DNA from: Chrysomallon squamiferum
Taxonomy: Eukaryota; Mollusca; Gastropoda; Neomphalida; Peltospiridae
Assembly: GCA_012295275.1 (NCBI GenBank)
Contig: CM022679.1
Coordinates: 6,735,157-6,799,156, forward strand
Length of the DNA stretch: 64,000 nt
Reading direction: 5' to 3'
Positions 27,401 to 40,848 of the stretch are shown here, piece after piece (position 1 is the first letter of the stretch; each line of letters starts with the position of its first letter). The position numbers were made by a program, and so were the translations under genes. The notes below the pieces were generated by a model. That model did not search any database and was not told the origin of the DNA. It saw nothing but the letters and a program-made list of their open reading frames with translations.

Positions 27401-30400
27401 GTAATAAAGTCCTACAGTAACAAAACTGCCAAGGAATGTCTAAATATCTGTGAAGGAAAAGATGACTGCAAAGCTTTTACTTTCAACACTACAAGTAATG
27501 ACTGTGAGATACATGGACAAGCAACCACAAATCTGACAGACTCAGAAAGCACCAACTACTACATAAAAACCTGTAAAAATCAGTCAGGTAATACAAAGGC
27601 TAATGTACTGTATATCTTTTATGCATTGTCAGTTTTATACACTAAACGAAAGGTCATTATTATATCACATACTTGAATATATCAGCACATATTTGGTCTG
27701 TATTTATCATACACACAGATGGATATTTTAGAATTATTTTACAACGCTGATTAAGTAATATATATGGTATTTTTTAGTTTTTCAGATGTACTGACCATTA
27801 AAGTTTTTTTTTAGTTTTTGTTTCATCTAGAATTGTTTTCAGATTACATATTTCAAACTGATTTTTAATCTTATGTGTTACTGTCATAAAAATTTGTGAT
27901 TAGATCACGTTTAAAATATTCTACTTATTATATTTAAATATGAACAATGTATAGAAAAACAAAAACATTCTATTATGAAATCTTTCAATAGAAAAAGGTT
28001 TTAAAAGAATTTTTTGGACACTTTTATTACAAATGCATTGGGCATAAAAGAAAACATACAAATGAATCTAGAATGAAGCAGAAAGAATAATATTCACAAA
28101 AAATAATTGTAAAGTTGTCATTATAGCAGTCTGGATTATTTTATTTCTGTAGATGATTTTTGGACTCCATGGTATAATACAAAGAAACCTACAACTGATA
28201 TAAATTCAAAAGATGAAGAAAATAATGACACTTTATTAGAGGTAAGTCATTATTTAGAATTTAATCCCAATATAAACGTTTAAAGATATCTTTATGCAGT
28301 ATAAAAAGTTAGTATATATATTTAACAACATGCTTATTGAATATAAAATATCACCATGCAGTGCGTGTCTCATTTGATATTGAAATATATTTGTTTTGTT
28401 GTGATTGTTTTTTCTGTTTGTTTTTGGGGTTTTTGTTTTTTTTGTTTTTTATAAACTCAGACAATAACATATATAATATCCAGATATAATATAGAAAATT
28501 GCTTCTTGTATAAAAAAAATTGTCTTACACATTTACATATGCCTTCAAGGTTATTCAAATAAAATAAAAGACTAATCAAATTGCTTGATTATATTCATTG
28601 CCTATAACATACTATAATGCTCTTTCATTAATTAACAGTTTGATAAGATATAATCCAGAATGACTTTTATATCACAAGATTTTATTTAAATAAAATGCTT
28701 TTTGATTAGAAATCAGGTAGTTTACAATAGTTGTTTTAAAGGTGAACACAAAGAAAAACTAGAAAGTTTATAATAAAACAGGAAGAGTAAATAATGGTTT
28801 GAATGTTTTCCACATGTATTGCAATTTTTGTTTTTGTATATTATTAATGACTTTGATAATATATAAATACAGTAATCATTAATGATTTTGTAACATATAA
28901 GAAATTTCAAATCGCAAGCAATAAATTTTAAAATATTAATATACAAAAATTGTTAAATAAATAGAAGCATTACATGAAAAAGTGTTGTTTATCCTATTTT
29001 GGTAGATGGGTATGTATTTGTTTTTAACATAATTCTTTATTTACATGTTTTGTAGTTAATTAAAATATTTCTCTTGTAAATATCAGTATCACTGATGCAG
29101 AACTAAGTCTGATATAGGAATAAAAATAATGAAAAAAGAGATGATGTACTCAAAATGAGTCACGTCAGATATTGTCTCTAGTCAGAGCAGAAATATTGCA
29201 GTTATTGAAAAATAATTGCACCTAACATTTCAATCCAAATTTATGGTAACATTTTTTATGAAATATTATACATTTGTTAATAGACTGTTTATGGTAATAG
29301 GATTATTTATGAAATATTATACATTTTTAACAGTAGATTGTTTGTGATAATAACATTATTTATGAAATATCATACATTATCTAACCAGTAGTATGATTAG
29401 TTCAGTTCTAAGTGACAGTAGAAGTAACATTATTTATTACCACAGTTCAGATCACTGTGGTTGTAAAAGTGGTGCTACTTTCTGAAACTGTAATGACAAA
29501 GAAAAAATGTGTTATTTAACAATGTACTCAACACATTTGTAATCTTGTTGTGAATGATGTCATGCACATGTTTATATTCATACAATGACTGAGAGAGGAA
29601 TTACACTGCTGTAACACAAAGGACTATTATTTTTTCATTAAGCACCAAGGGATATTTTATTTGCTCCTTTCCATATAAAAGTAATAAACTATTAAAGATG
29701 AAGGATGTGAGCTTTATCCTATCCCAGAATTGTATTATAAATTTCTGCTTCAGGTTGGTATTGCGATTTGTAAAGGAACTGATCCTGTTAATGTTGAGTG
29801 CAGAGATGTGACCAACAAACTGCCTCCAAATGAGACTATTACCTGCTCAGTGGCCACTGGACTGACTTGCAACAATAAAGATCAAACTGATAAACAGTGT
29901 GAAGATTATGAAATCCATTTCAAATGTGCTGTCAGTCGAGGTATGTAGAATTAGACAATCAGATTTGTATTAGATATATTTTTTGTAGTTATTATTACTA
30001 TTACTATTATTATTATTTATTCAAAGTTAAATTATATGCTTTAGTTATATGCTTTACTGAATTTATTCAAAATTCTAAACAAAATCATCCTATTAAAAAT
30101 ATAATAAAAAATAAAAAATGAAAGAAGAAAATTTTAATATTAACAGCTATTAAATGTTAAGAAAAAAAGTTTTATATAACAAAAGAAAAACATAATTATT
30201 TCTAAAATAAAACTTCGGACTAATAACTGTCTTTGGGCTTGTGTTAATGTTTTTTCATTAGCAGCAGAAAATATCTCTTAATAAAATTCCATTTATTTCA
30301 TTTAAAATTTGTTTCAGTATTCACTGAAAATACTTGCACTCAACCAGCTTACTGTCAAAGCAGTCCTTGCCAACATGGAACCTGTCAGGAAAAAGTTGAT

Positions 30401-33400
30401 GGTTTCTCATGCTCATGTAACACAGGATACCAAGGCTCCCTGTGTCAACATGACATTGACTACTGTGCATCAAAACCCTGTCTAAATGATGGAACTTGTG
30501 AAGACAGACTTTCTGAATATATTTGTAAATGTGCTGATGGTTTTACTGGTATGTTAATAATACATTTTAATAGTCTAATTTGTCAAAATTAAAATTTTGT
30601 GTTTAATGACTGTTCCCAGAAAATCAAGGGTGAATCAAGAAAAGATAATATTGTATAAAGCACCATAAATATCAACAAACAAGTTCAACCTGAATGATTA
30701 TCTTTTAAAATATTTTAATTACAAACACCTCCTATATTTTTCTGTGGCTAAGCCAAAGCACACAAAATACAGTTTCCTGTTTAAAATGAATTAATGCTAA
30801 AAATACTAATAATTTGTTTCCAACAAATTATCCTCATTCCATTTTAAACTTAAAATAAATTATTTGACAAAACATGTTTGGGTAACAACAAAATAAATCT
30901 TATGATGTCATAATACTTTTAGGCAAAATATTCATGAGATTAACATTGATGATTGCAAACCATTTTTTTTTTTTTTCCTTGCAACAATTCAGGAATTTGT
31001 CAAGATGGTATTAATGGGTATGAATGTGATTGTCCAAAAGGCTGGACAAATATAGAATTTTAAAACATGTATGATTTTATTAGAATATTAGATTTATTTT
31101 CATAAAACTTTCAGGTGCACAAAGTGTTGTTTTTTAAATTATTATATTTTTAATGACAATTTTAATACTATTAGAGTCACATGAATTAGCTAGTTGACTG
31201 TGTTTTTTATTATTTCATTTTATCTTATTTTATTTTTTATGTTGGTATCTATTTATCTATCTATCTATCTATCTATTTCTATTATCTATACATCAATAAT
31301 AATAAAATATATTTTTACACATGATTAATAGTTTTACAGAAAATGTCATTATTAAAATATATTGACACAATAAGAACAGTTTTTTTTCTTGATATACTTA
31401 TTTTTTTAATCTGTTTTTTTTAAATTACATTTTAATTCTGTCTTTTGCATTTACTTTTAATTTTTAAACACAGTAATTGATTTCCAAATTCTCGTGTACT
31501 TTCACATTTCAGTAATTTCTCTTTTCTAAGTATATATATATATTTAATATCATTACAAAATAAGAAATTAATAAATTTTTCTCAAGATTTACATTTATTT
31601 CTAATTATGAATAGTAGTGATATTAGAAAAAGTATTTTTAATATAATAAAGTCAAAATGAAAGAAAGTTTTTTTTCTCTAGTTTTACATTTTTTTTTGTT
31701 CTACTTCAGACTGATGTTGATGAATGTAGTCTTGGTGAACCATGTCTTCATGGTGGTCAGTGTAAAAATGTTCCAGGTGCATACACATGTCAGTGTCCAG
31801 ATGGATGGAAGAATCCGAAGTCTTGTAATGACATTGTAACACTGTGTAATCCTGCAACCTGCAACAACAATGCAAAATGTTTCAACCTATTTAATGATTT
31901 CTTCTGCAAGTACGTATTTAACAAGACTTTTTAAACAATGTCTATCACTTGATAGAAATATAATACATTTATTATCAAAACTTGTAAACTTAAATAAAAA
32001 AAGAGTAATTTATCAGTTCATTAAAGATAATCAATGCTCATAATTATATTAGTTTAATTTAATTTTGGCTGTGGAATTAATTATTTTGAAAAGGTCACCC
32101 TGATTTCTGTAACTTGCTTACTTGTTTTAAATTAAGTTATAAAAGTAGATATCACATTTTTTTTGCATTAGATTTCATTTTGTTCCCATTACCATTTATT
32201 TGAATTTTGTTTTTATTTCAGGTGTAAAGCTAACACATATGGTAAAACATGTGAAAGCAATCCTAGTATCTGTGCAAATGCCAACCCTTGTCAACACACG
32301 AACTACTGCAATGAGACTTCAGGTACAGCCAGCTGCTACTGCACAGAAGGTTTGTAATCATTTACACTGTTTAATATAATAATTGCATGTTGTTGTTTTT
32401 TTATTAACCAGTTTGTTTTGTAATACAGCCATAATGTCTTTTATACTCATCCACATAACCATATATACATACAAACACAAACATGTGTAGATATATACAT
32501 ACTTCCTTCCAACACAGATATACAAAAAAAAAAAAAAAAAAAAATTCATTTTTGGAACAATTGAAAGATTTAAAAAAAAATGCATTTTAACAAACAAGAA
32601 TTATAATAGTATTTTGGCAGTATTTTTACCAAACTATTTTTACCTGTTAAGTAGAGTATTAACAGGATACAAACATTTGTGATTTTGTTTTCCAGATTTT
32701 GAAGGTGATGGGTGTGAGTTACGTGTTGACCATTGTAAAAGTAACACATGTAAAAATGGTGCAACCTGTACTCAAACAGCAACCAATGACTACACATGTA
32801 CCTGCACATCAGGTTTGTGAACAAAGATAAATGTATGAGTCTGAAACAGTTTGTCAGTAGGAATGTTAAATATTTTAATTTGTTCATTTTCATTATCAAC
32901 AGATTTCAATATAACAAATCCCAACATGATATTTATATGATTAGATCTAATGGTAATCACCTAACTTTTTTATTATTATCATTAATATTTTTAATTTTAG
33001 TATTTAATTTAGAGTAGTTTTTGTGAGAAATTTATAATATATTTTTTACATATTGAGAAATGTACGAAATGTTGGATCAATTTACATTTATCAGTCTACT
33101 GTTGAATTAGATGGAGTTCACATTTATTGTTTGATGAATATTATTTGCATTTATTATAACGAATTTTATTTTAGAGAAAGGATGTTTATTTCTGGTGTTT
33201 TTATTTCAGGTTATGATGGCAAGAACTGTGAAAATAATGTTGACAACTGTGCTGGTGTATCATGTCCTGGTGGAAGTTGCATTGATGGTGTCAATGAATA
33301 CTTTTGTAGATGTCCAGTTGGAAAAACTGGAGAGTCATGTTCAAAAGGTTAAAATCACCAACAAAAATCATAATAATTATGAGAATTTGAAAATAATGAT

Positions 33401-36400
33401 AAACAAAAACTAAATCTCATACTAAAATAAATTTACTTGTTTTATTACAAAAGAGTTCTTTGACCAAAAAATCTGATATTTTCATTTAAAGCATAATATC
33501 AAATTACTACTACCTTGATATACTTTCTATACTAACAAATATGAATGGATCTAAACAGCAAGTAAATGTAAATTTTTATCTCTGAAAAGATAATTATTAA
33601 ACCCTTTTTGCTTCCTTTTCTTCTACAGATGTCAATCGAAATTATGACTTACTGTTTGAGTTGCCACAAAAAACAAACATGGCATCATTACCATATCCAA
33701 TTCAACTGAAAGTCACTCAGCTGACTATTAGCTTTTGGGTCAGGTTCTGGGAAAAAGATGGAAAAGGCACCTTTTTCAGCATGTTTTCTGTTGCGTAAGT
33801 TTTTGCTTTTAATTTTATTTTATTGCTATCAGTTTTTAACACATATATATCTATTAAAGTTTTATTTATTATTTTATAACTAGTGAGAAAACCAAAGGAA
33901 TGGTTTCAGCTTTATGGTTGTATCTGTGAATTTCATTAAAGATTACAAAATAATGTTCATCCAACACTGACAAATAATGAAGAAAAACACACCTTTACAT
34001 CATATTTTTAAAACAGTTTGTAGCACCGTAATGTGAATATTTATTATAAATGCTGACTTTTAAAATATTGAACCAAAATGAACCAGACTCTTCATTTTCA
34101 CTAAACATGTTATTTTACCTATAAAAATTCTAACAATTAAATTATATTTTTACATGATTTAAGTTAATTTTCAATATTAATATCTAAAATGAAATTTTAG
34201 ATTGATTTTTTAACATTAATATTAATTGGATATTTGAACAAAATTATTCAAGTTATATATTTTTCTTAACCATTGATTTATCAAATTTATTTATGATTAT
34301 TTTGACAGAAAACCAAATTCTTTGAGTGGAAAGAAAGAACTCCTGCGTGTTGATGAAAAAGGTCTCTACATTGACTTTAGTGGCAGTATTACCTTTTTTG
34401 ATTTTCCATACTACAAATACAATGATGGACGATGGAACAACATTATCATCAACTGGGACAGCACAACAGGAAAACTAAACTTCATAGTAAACAGTATTAA
34501 CCGCAGTCCCATCAACAATTATGCAAAGGATGTAACTCTTGATGAAAAGTAAGTCTGACATTAATTTATTAATACCTCTGAATAGTTGATGGAGGACAAA
34601 CAGAGTAATCATGACATAAGTAATTATTTTCTTCTACGGAGGAAATGAAACAGGAGCATTTTCCCCATTAATCTGTAATGTTGATAAGTAGCAATGTTTG
34701 ATCAGACTAGCTAAATCTGAAAGGAAATTGTTTTTAAAATTGATTTAAAATTTAGTTTTCATCATTAAACAAGAAAGTTTAAATATTATGAATATATATC
34801 AATAATTAAATGTGTAGAACTGTTAAGCAGATTCTATATGTTTTAAGTGTGTATGACTTGGAAATTAGACATAATGTTTGGAATGGAGAATAAAACAATT
34901 AATGACAAACTGTGAAGAGTTTCAGAATTAGTCATTCATCTGAACAAGTCAATATTTTGTTTCAAGAGCTGTTTATTTTCTTTTTCTTGTAAGTTAACAA
35001 ATAATAAATCGGCTAGATCTTTTTTTAACTGTTTCACCTAAAGCAGACATAGACAAATTTTCCTGTATTACATTTTATAATTAAATAAATTTCACTTCCA
35101 TTATTAATACAAAAAAAAAGAAGAATAAAGTTTAGTGAAATAGTGCCAAGTATTATAAGTTACAGTCAATAGGATAACATTATTAATTAGCTTTAATTAG
35201 TCATCATAATCATTACAAAATGAAAAACAATAAATTACTGGGGCTAAAACTGTTTTAATTTTTGATAACAAAATTACACTTGTTTTTTTTTATTATTTTA
35301 TTATTATTTACTGTTATAAGCCAAGTTCCTGAAATTTCACTGAAAAGATTAAATACTATATAAGGAATCTAAAGAGGAAAACAAAGTGTTAAAACTGCGA
35401 TACTAAATGTACTTTATTTCTAAAACTTATTATTAAACTTATTGAAGTTCTTTTTTATTTATCATATTTCCTTACTTAAATATTTCAGATTAATCTGTTC
35501 TTTTCTTGTATGACTAGACATATTTTTAAAACTTATTTAACTGAGAAAATTTTGAGTTTTTAAAAAGATTTTAGAATTTTATAAATTTTTAGACACAATT
35601 TTAAATATAATCAAATAGCTTAGTTCAATTATACACATTTTGTATTAATATAAGCAAATAATGTTTAATCTTATTATTTTCTATTTTCAGTGTGTGGCTT
35701 GTATTAGGGAGCAAGTACGACCCAGCTATAGAAAAACCAGTAACTAATGAAGGATTCAACGGTTGGATAAGCCAACTAGTGATTTATAATCGTGTCCTCG
35801 ATTTCAGTACAGAAGTTCAGCAATCTCTAGACTTTCCCCAAAAATTGTTTAAAGATTACATCTTTGTTTGGAATGAATTTGTACGTTCAGCTGGGGTAAA
35901 GATGACTATTCCTTCTACAGTTAAAAAGCCCTATGAATCCTGTCCACGAGGTTTTTCAGGAGCACCAGCCTGCAAACAAGCAGACCCACGTAAGATGACT
36001 AACTTCTGAAAATCTATTCCTTATCATTGTGTGAAAGAAAACAACAACTGCTGCTGACTTTTTAAAATATGATTAATTATTTTGATACAAATATTGTGGT
36101 TGATTAATTAATTAATAATGCTCAGTATGAATATGTTAATGTTAAAAAATACATTAATTTTTTAAATAGAATATTTCATTTTTACTTTTGATTTATCATA
36201 TGTGACTATTTATAAAAGTAAATATTCTTCCCTGCTTTTTCAAATATTTTTGTTTTACAAATATAATAATAATTAAAATATTTACAGAAAAAATAATGGT
36301 TTTGCCTACATCTTGTCCATCTGATGTCAAGAAACTGGGAAATTCACGAATCACATATGTTACATGGAATGAACCAAAGTTTGTTGGAGAAGCTAGTGTT

Positions 36401-39400
36401 GTCAAGAAGAGTTACAGCTCTGGTAAATATATTAACTTTTTTCACTCACTATTTTACAGTATTAAATACTGATTAGCAACATAAACTAGCAACATTCAAA
36501 GAACACCTAATAAAAATAACAACAGCATTGTAGTGTGTGTGTGGAATCAAGTCAACTATTTGGTAATCCACATTTTGTGGGCATGACACATACTATACAA
36601 AATGTTATATTTGATACATGTAGAAGAAATTTTTATTCTTAAAATATTTTGTATTATATAGATTAATATTCAAAGTATTTTTTGCAGGTGATGCTTTCCT
36701 GTGGGGGAAATATCTTGTTGTGTATGTAGCTGAGAACAGTGCAGGAAACAAAGGACTTTGCAGCTTCAAAGTTTTTGTACAGTGTAAGTTTATTTTTTTC
36801 ATATAACTGTCTGAATTTATTGAAAACACTTCTATCCAGTGTTCTTTTTATAAATTAGTTTTGTCAGTTTCAAATAAATGATTAGATTGTTGAGAATATC
36901 ATGTCTGAGCTTTCACAAACTGATTCAGTTGAATTCTATCTTTTGCAAAAATCTTCTTTAAATTATAATTTCATTGTTTTTTTGTTTTTTTTAAATCAGC
37001 TCTGATAAAAACAGGTTATACAAAAATTCATGCAGGTTATAATGTTTCATTAAATATTAATAAAAATATAAAAGGCATTTTATTTGTAGCAGAAATAAAT
37101 GGTTAATGATAGTTTTAAAGAAACAACATGGCTATCTAAAACAAATAATAATAATAATAAAATTAAAATTAATATAAATTAGTGAACGTGACAATCAGAA
37201 ATATATTTGATATGTTGCATCTATATATATATATGCAGCTAATATGTCATATTTTGTTCAATTATTCATAGATCGAAATTGTCCAAAGCCACCTAACCCA
37301 TATCAGGGTATTGCATCATATGGCAATTCTCTGCAAAAATATTACTATACCAGTATCAATTGCAATGATAACAAAGCTGTGGTGAGGCCAGTTCCAAAAA
37401 CATACACATGTGGTCGTATTGGCAGTTGGAACCCACCAAAAAAGTTTCTCCATTTTAGACTGCCACCTTGTGGAGGCAAGTTCAAATTATATTTTTAATC
37501 TATAAGTATGTGTGTATCAATATCAGTGTAGATCTGTGTTTGTTTGTGAGTTGTATGTCTATTTGTATGTTTGCGTGTTAAGAGTAAATGTTGTGTATGT
37601 CTGTTGCTGTTTCATGTTACAAAATAAATTTTTATAGTTTCTTATTATGATTTCTGGTTTAATATATTATTTAAAGAAGGTTAAATGAAGAAATATGTAA
37701 AATTTTGTTTTAAAATTTCTTTATATTTACAGTGAAAAAAATGAATAATTTGCGAACAGTGAAAATAAAGCTTGTTTACATTGTGGGAACATCAAACTGT
37801 GAAGGAGTTAAGACAACTCTGGAACAGGAAATTAGAAAAAAAATCATGCAGCTGAATAACAAATGGCCAAATCTTTGCCAAAGGACAAACTGTGATGATG
37901 TGGTTGTTAGTATAAAATGTGGAACAAACCTCATCACAGGAAGAAGGAGAAAAGAGCTACCAATGATGTCATTGCTTACATTACATTACCACAAGCAAAG
38001 TAAGTTCTTTAAATTAAATTTTCTATAAATACTCTCTCTCAGTATATGTATATATATGTGTACACACACACTCACACACACAAACACACATGTGCATGCA
38101 ACACACACACATTTACATTATCTATTTTGGATTTGGGTATAAATTTGTTATAACAAAAGAATAATTTATATAGTAATTACTTTTGTCTACATTTTGCAAG
38201 TACAGTCCCATCTTGCTGCAACTGGCACAGAATTAGTCTACATAATAATTGTATTTCTTTGAAGTCTTAATGAGCAGTGATGCTGTACTTCTTATAACTA
38301 CTATATGCAGCTAGATAAATGAGATTATTATCAGTATGTGTTAATGAATTCACTCATTTGGATTTAGCATCAAAGGTAGTGACATTGTTAAATACATATG
38401 ACACATATCTTACTGAATTTGTAATGCAAAAGTGACCTAAAAAACAGCAACAAATCAAACTTACATTGCACTCCTATGTAAAATTAATAAAAGAGTTTAC
38501 ATCAAATTTGCTAACCAAACAGAAAGATTTAGCCACACAATTTAAGAAAAGAAGACATTCTTAAATATTTTAATCATTACTGGCAATAGTATGAAACCAG
38601 CATTTTGGAAGAGAGAAAACAAGTAATGACTGGCAAGTTCAAAAATCTTAATGGATTCTTGCATCAGTGGCACATGTCATTGGACCCAGGTGAAAACAAT
38701 TTTGACACACATACAAAAACACATAATATATATTAATGTATATTTATATCAGTCTCATGTCATCCACATTTATCTCCCTCTGTATATTTTTGGTTATGAC
38801 ATTATCTGAATATACTGTTCCCTGTAAATTTTGGGATAAAACATTTCCATTTCCCTTTATACATATGTTTTTTTTAAATGTCATGTGAATAATAATGATT
38901 TATATTTCACAAATGTTTTTAATCAGAATGATTCAGTCAGTTATTGTAATTACTGAAATATACTGGTAGGATATTTAATGTTAAAAAATAGAAGTAAAAT
39001 GTCTGATTTTTAACTCACTCTGCTTTGTAGTATTTGTTTTATACTATGTTGAATAAATGTTATTGCACTATGGTTGATCAAAACCATGGATGCCAAAACT
39101 GAAGATATTCAAATGAAAATGTATAATGAATATATTCATTTAAAGTATGTTAATGAAATAAATCTGTTTATGGATTTTCTGTTTGGTTTCAGTGTCACTG
39201 TGACATCTACATCTGGAGAAACACTGCCTGCTACTGATGTGCTAAAACGTAGCATTTTCACTGATAATGACTTTGACTTCAGTGTGAGTTTAGTTTTCAG
39301 TACCTTCTTATCTCTCATTGCTCTATAAATTTTGTACATTTAAATTCAAGTTAGATCAGAGTTGTATTTCGTAATTTAAATCTACATAAAACAACATTTT

Positions 39401-40795
39401 AATAAATAGTATATGTTTTCTTTTTATTAAAATTTACAATTTTTAGGGGAAAAAATCTTAATACCTGATATTTCTACATAGTTAATACTTCCATCTGTTT
39501 TATAAATTATTAATATTAAAAAATGATTTGTTCCCAACTTAAATATAGAATTAATATTTAAGAAAATATTTTTTAATTTAAATCAAATACACGATTACTT
39601 AAAATGAATCAGTTGTTGATGTGAGTTATGTAAAAAAATTTCACTGTTTTTATTTATTTATTTATTTATTTACTTATTTGGTTATGCACACATACATGTA
39701 TATAATCAAAATTCTTACAGAATTTAATTTCAAATGGCATTCCACTAAGTCATGAAGTTGTTATCACAGCTGACCTTGCTTGTCCATCTGGTCAGGCTCT
39801 TGTTCAGCAAGAATGTGGTGAGTACTGTGATAAATTAATTGTTTGTTCTTCATAATCAAACATTTAAATATGTCCATATTTATTTCAGATTATGTTCACT
39901 GGATCAGAATTGCTAATGCTTTTTCTGATGTCTTTGATTTTAATTACAAGTATAAAGCTTCCAGCATGTCAGAAAATTATATTTATGTTCAGATTAACCA
40001 TTTTAGATGAAAGTGATGAGTAAGGAAAACACAAGTAGTGATATATGTTTGTGTAGAAGGCAATGATTGTTCTAGCTAAGTAAATTAAGAAGTATTCAGC
40101 TGATGCTGAAATCTGTCCAGTTCATGATTAGGGATAAAGTAACTTGAATATATAAAGTTAAACCACTGCACATTATAGAAATAATAAATAACTATTTTGA
40201 GTTGTCTCCCCAAAAAGTAAGATCACAGAAAATACACCAGCCTGCAGTTACCAACTGTCTTGTATTAGTGTCAGTGTCATGTGTTGAAAATGTTTTAAAT
40301 TATGTACATGACATATTACTTTTCTTTGTTTTGCCAGATATAATACTAATAAAAAATAATAATAATAATAAAAAATGCATTAAACAAAAAACAAAAAAAC
40401 AAACATAAATTTTCTACTAAATTTATCACTTTATGAATTTTTAAAATATTATATATTTTGTATATACATGATTTTTATAAAGCAAATAGAGAGATTTAAT
40501 TTTAAAGACTCTGTGTGGTAGAAAATATGCTGTAGATAATAGTTCATTTTTTTATTTTTCAGTGGAATGTGCCCCAGGTACATTCTACAACAGTGTAACC
40601 AAGACCTGTGATGACTGTCCAGTAGGTCAGTATCAGACATTAGCTGGTCAAACATCTTGTACACCATGTGATTCTGGAAAAACTACAGAGCTGCCAGGAT
40701 CAAACACCAAAACTAACTGTAAAGGTATGAAAGCTTTGTTTTTTAAAATATATTTTCAGAATATTACATATAATTATGATTTTTTAATTTAAAAG

Positions 40796-40848
<53 letters not shown>

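Noticed and set aside
29924-30121. Open frame with a poly-Tyr run
   Set aside because: The Tyr run is a translated TAT/TTA repeat at the start of intron 34.
32570-32899. 109-codon minus-strand frame
   Set aside because: It lies antisense to EGF exon 39 and has low-complexity, Ile/Leu/Tyr-rich composition typical of AT-rich DNA.
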